Position numbers and translations under genes: made by a program. Of a stretch of 6,498 nt of DNA, positions 5,926 through 6,498 are shown piece by piece; positions within the stretch are counted from its first letter, which is position 1, and the number at the start of each line of letters is the position of its first letter. The notes under the pieces are model-generated. The model did no database searches and was not told the DNA's origin. It was given only the letters and a program-made list of their open reading frames with translations. Source of the DNA: a bacterium (GTDB taxonomy: Bacteria; Babelota; Babeliae; Babelales; GCA-2401785); assembly GCA_030629865.1 (NCBI GenBank), contig DAOVOC010000051.1, forward strand, positions 1 through 6,498, given 5' to 3'.

Positions 5926-6498
5926 GAGACATCACTCCATCCATCGCTTTTGTCCACACCAAAATAATCGCCACAATTGCGCTAAGAGCAAATAAAACAA
6001 CCGACAAAGCGTTAATGCTAGGATCCGCAATAGATTTAACTTGTGTATAGACATATAAAGAAACAGTTTCCAAAGTTGGCCCTGAACAAAAATACGCAAT
6101 AAAAAAATCATCCAATGACAAGGTAAAAGCGATAAATGCAGAAGCTAAAAGTGTCGTAGAAAGCAGCGGAAATATTATGCGAATAAAAGTCTGAAAATAT
6201 GTTGAACCCAAGTCCATCGCCGCTTCTGTCAAAACAGGATCAATTTCATGGAACCTGGCACTAACCATTGGTACAACAAAAGCAAGGCCAACAAGTGTGT
6301 GCCCAGCGATCACACTATTATAGCCAAGAGGAGCACCAACGATAAAAAAGAGGCTTAAGATTCCTACACCCATAACAATTTCTGGCAAAATAATGCTGGG
6401 ATAAAAAATTGCAAACACCCATGACGGCCGCCACCACTTACTTGCAACAACTACGCCGAACCCTAAAACAACGCTCAAAACCGTCGAAATAAAAGCAA
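5915..6498 (-). CDS. potC: Spermidine/putrescine-type ABC transporter permease, 5' end cut by the window (PotC-like)
   Basis: The C-terminal 193 residues of a binding-protein-dependent permease are present; the frame stays open to the right edge and the N-terminus is missing. The apparent start at 6478 is a TTG, and the residues before it (AFISTV) also fit PotC, so it is not the real start. Several membrane helices are visible. The EAA loop that docks on the ATPase lies at 6226-6167 (EAAMDLG, then nine residues and I-x-x-P-type ending IRIIFP). The SLDDFFIAYF segment parallels SMDDVVVSSF of E. coli PotC, and NALSVVLFALS parallels its last helix. It would form the membrane channel with a PotB partner and the PotA ATPase, presumably encoded upstream of the window. 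Its stop lies inside the start of the potD-like gene. Confidence 0.92.
   Translation of the reverse strand, partial: AFISTVLSVVLGFGVVVASKWWRPSWVFAIFYPSIILPEIVMGVGILSLFFIVGAPLGYNSVIAGHTLVGLAFVVPMVSARFHEIDPVLTEAAMDLGSTYFQTFIRIIFPLLSTTLLASAFIAFTLSLDDFFIAYFCSGPTLETVSLYVYTQVKSIADPSINALSVVLFALSAIVAIILVWTKAMDGVMSHDK

Noticed and set aside
1..6498. CRISPR array, insertion sequence, phage or toxin-antitoxin system
   Set aside because: No regularly spaced repeats, transposase motifs, terminal inverted repeats or integrase were seen on either strand; tRNA 3' ends show no adjacent attachment-site duplication.

Overview
This AT-rich bacterial window has two gene blocks that converge at about position 2600-2650. 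The left block (+ strand) holds tRNA-Lys(CUU), tRNA-Leu(UAG), a highly divergent trigger factor, rpmH (ribosomal protein L34) and rnpA (RNase P protein). The right block (- strand, read from the right edge leftwards) holds the 3' part of a spermidine/putrescine-type ABC permease (potC-like), a potD-like binding protein, a catalytically degenerate signal peptidase I paralogue, and a signal peptidase I (lepB) with its catalytic residues intact. It ends in a clear intrinsic terminator on the minus strand.

The organism looks like a bacterium with fast-evolving proteins and a host-associated lifestyle. The trigger factor is barely recognisable, a polyamine-type importer is present, and rpmH-rnpA is not followed by the usual yidD/yidC. 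Candidatus Dependentiae (TM6/Babeliales) or another intracellular Gram-negative lineage would fit. This is a guess from protein character, not a demonstrated placement.

The left block is translation and protein-folding housekeeping: two tRNAs with encoded CCA ends, the ribosome-associated chaperone, a ribosomal protein and the protein subunit of the tRNA 5'-maturation enzyme. No clear terminator separates tRNA-Leu from trigger factor or trigger factor from rpmH, so read-through is possible. A promoter-like element and a leader with alternative stem-loops lie just before rpmH.

The right block couples solute import with protein export. potC and potD overlap by 11 bases, potD and the pseudo-peptidase reading frame overlap by 17, and about 43 bases separate the pseudo-peptidase from lepB. 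The most interesting features are the tandem signal peptidase pair, in which the upstream copy has lost both the catalytic Ser and Lys; the replaced aromatic ligand cage of the PotD-like protein; and the degenerate ribosome-docking signature of the trigger factor.
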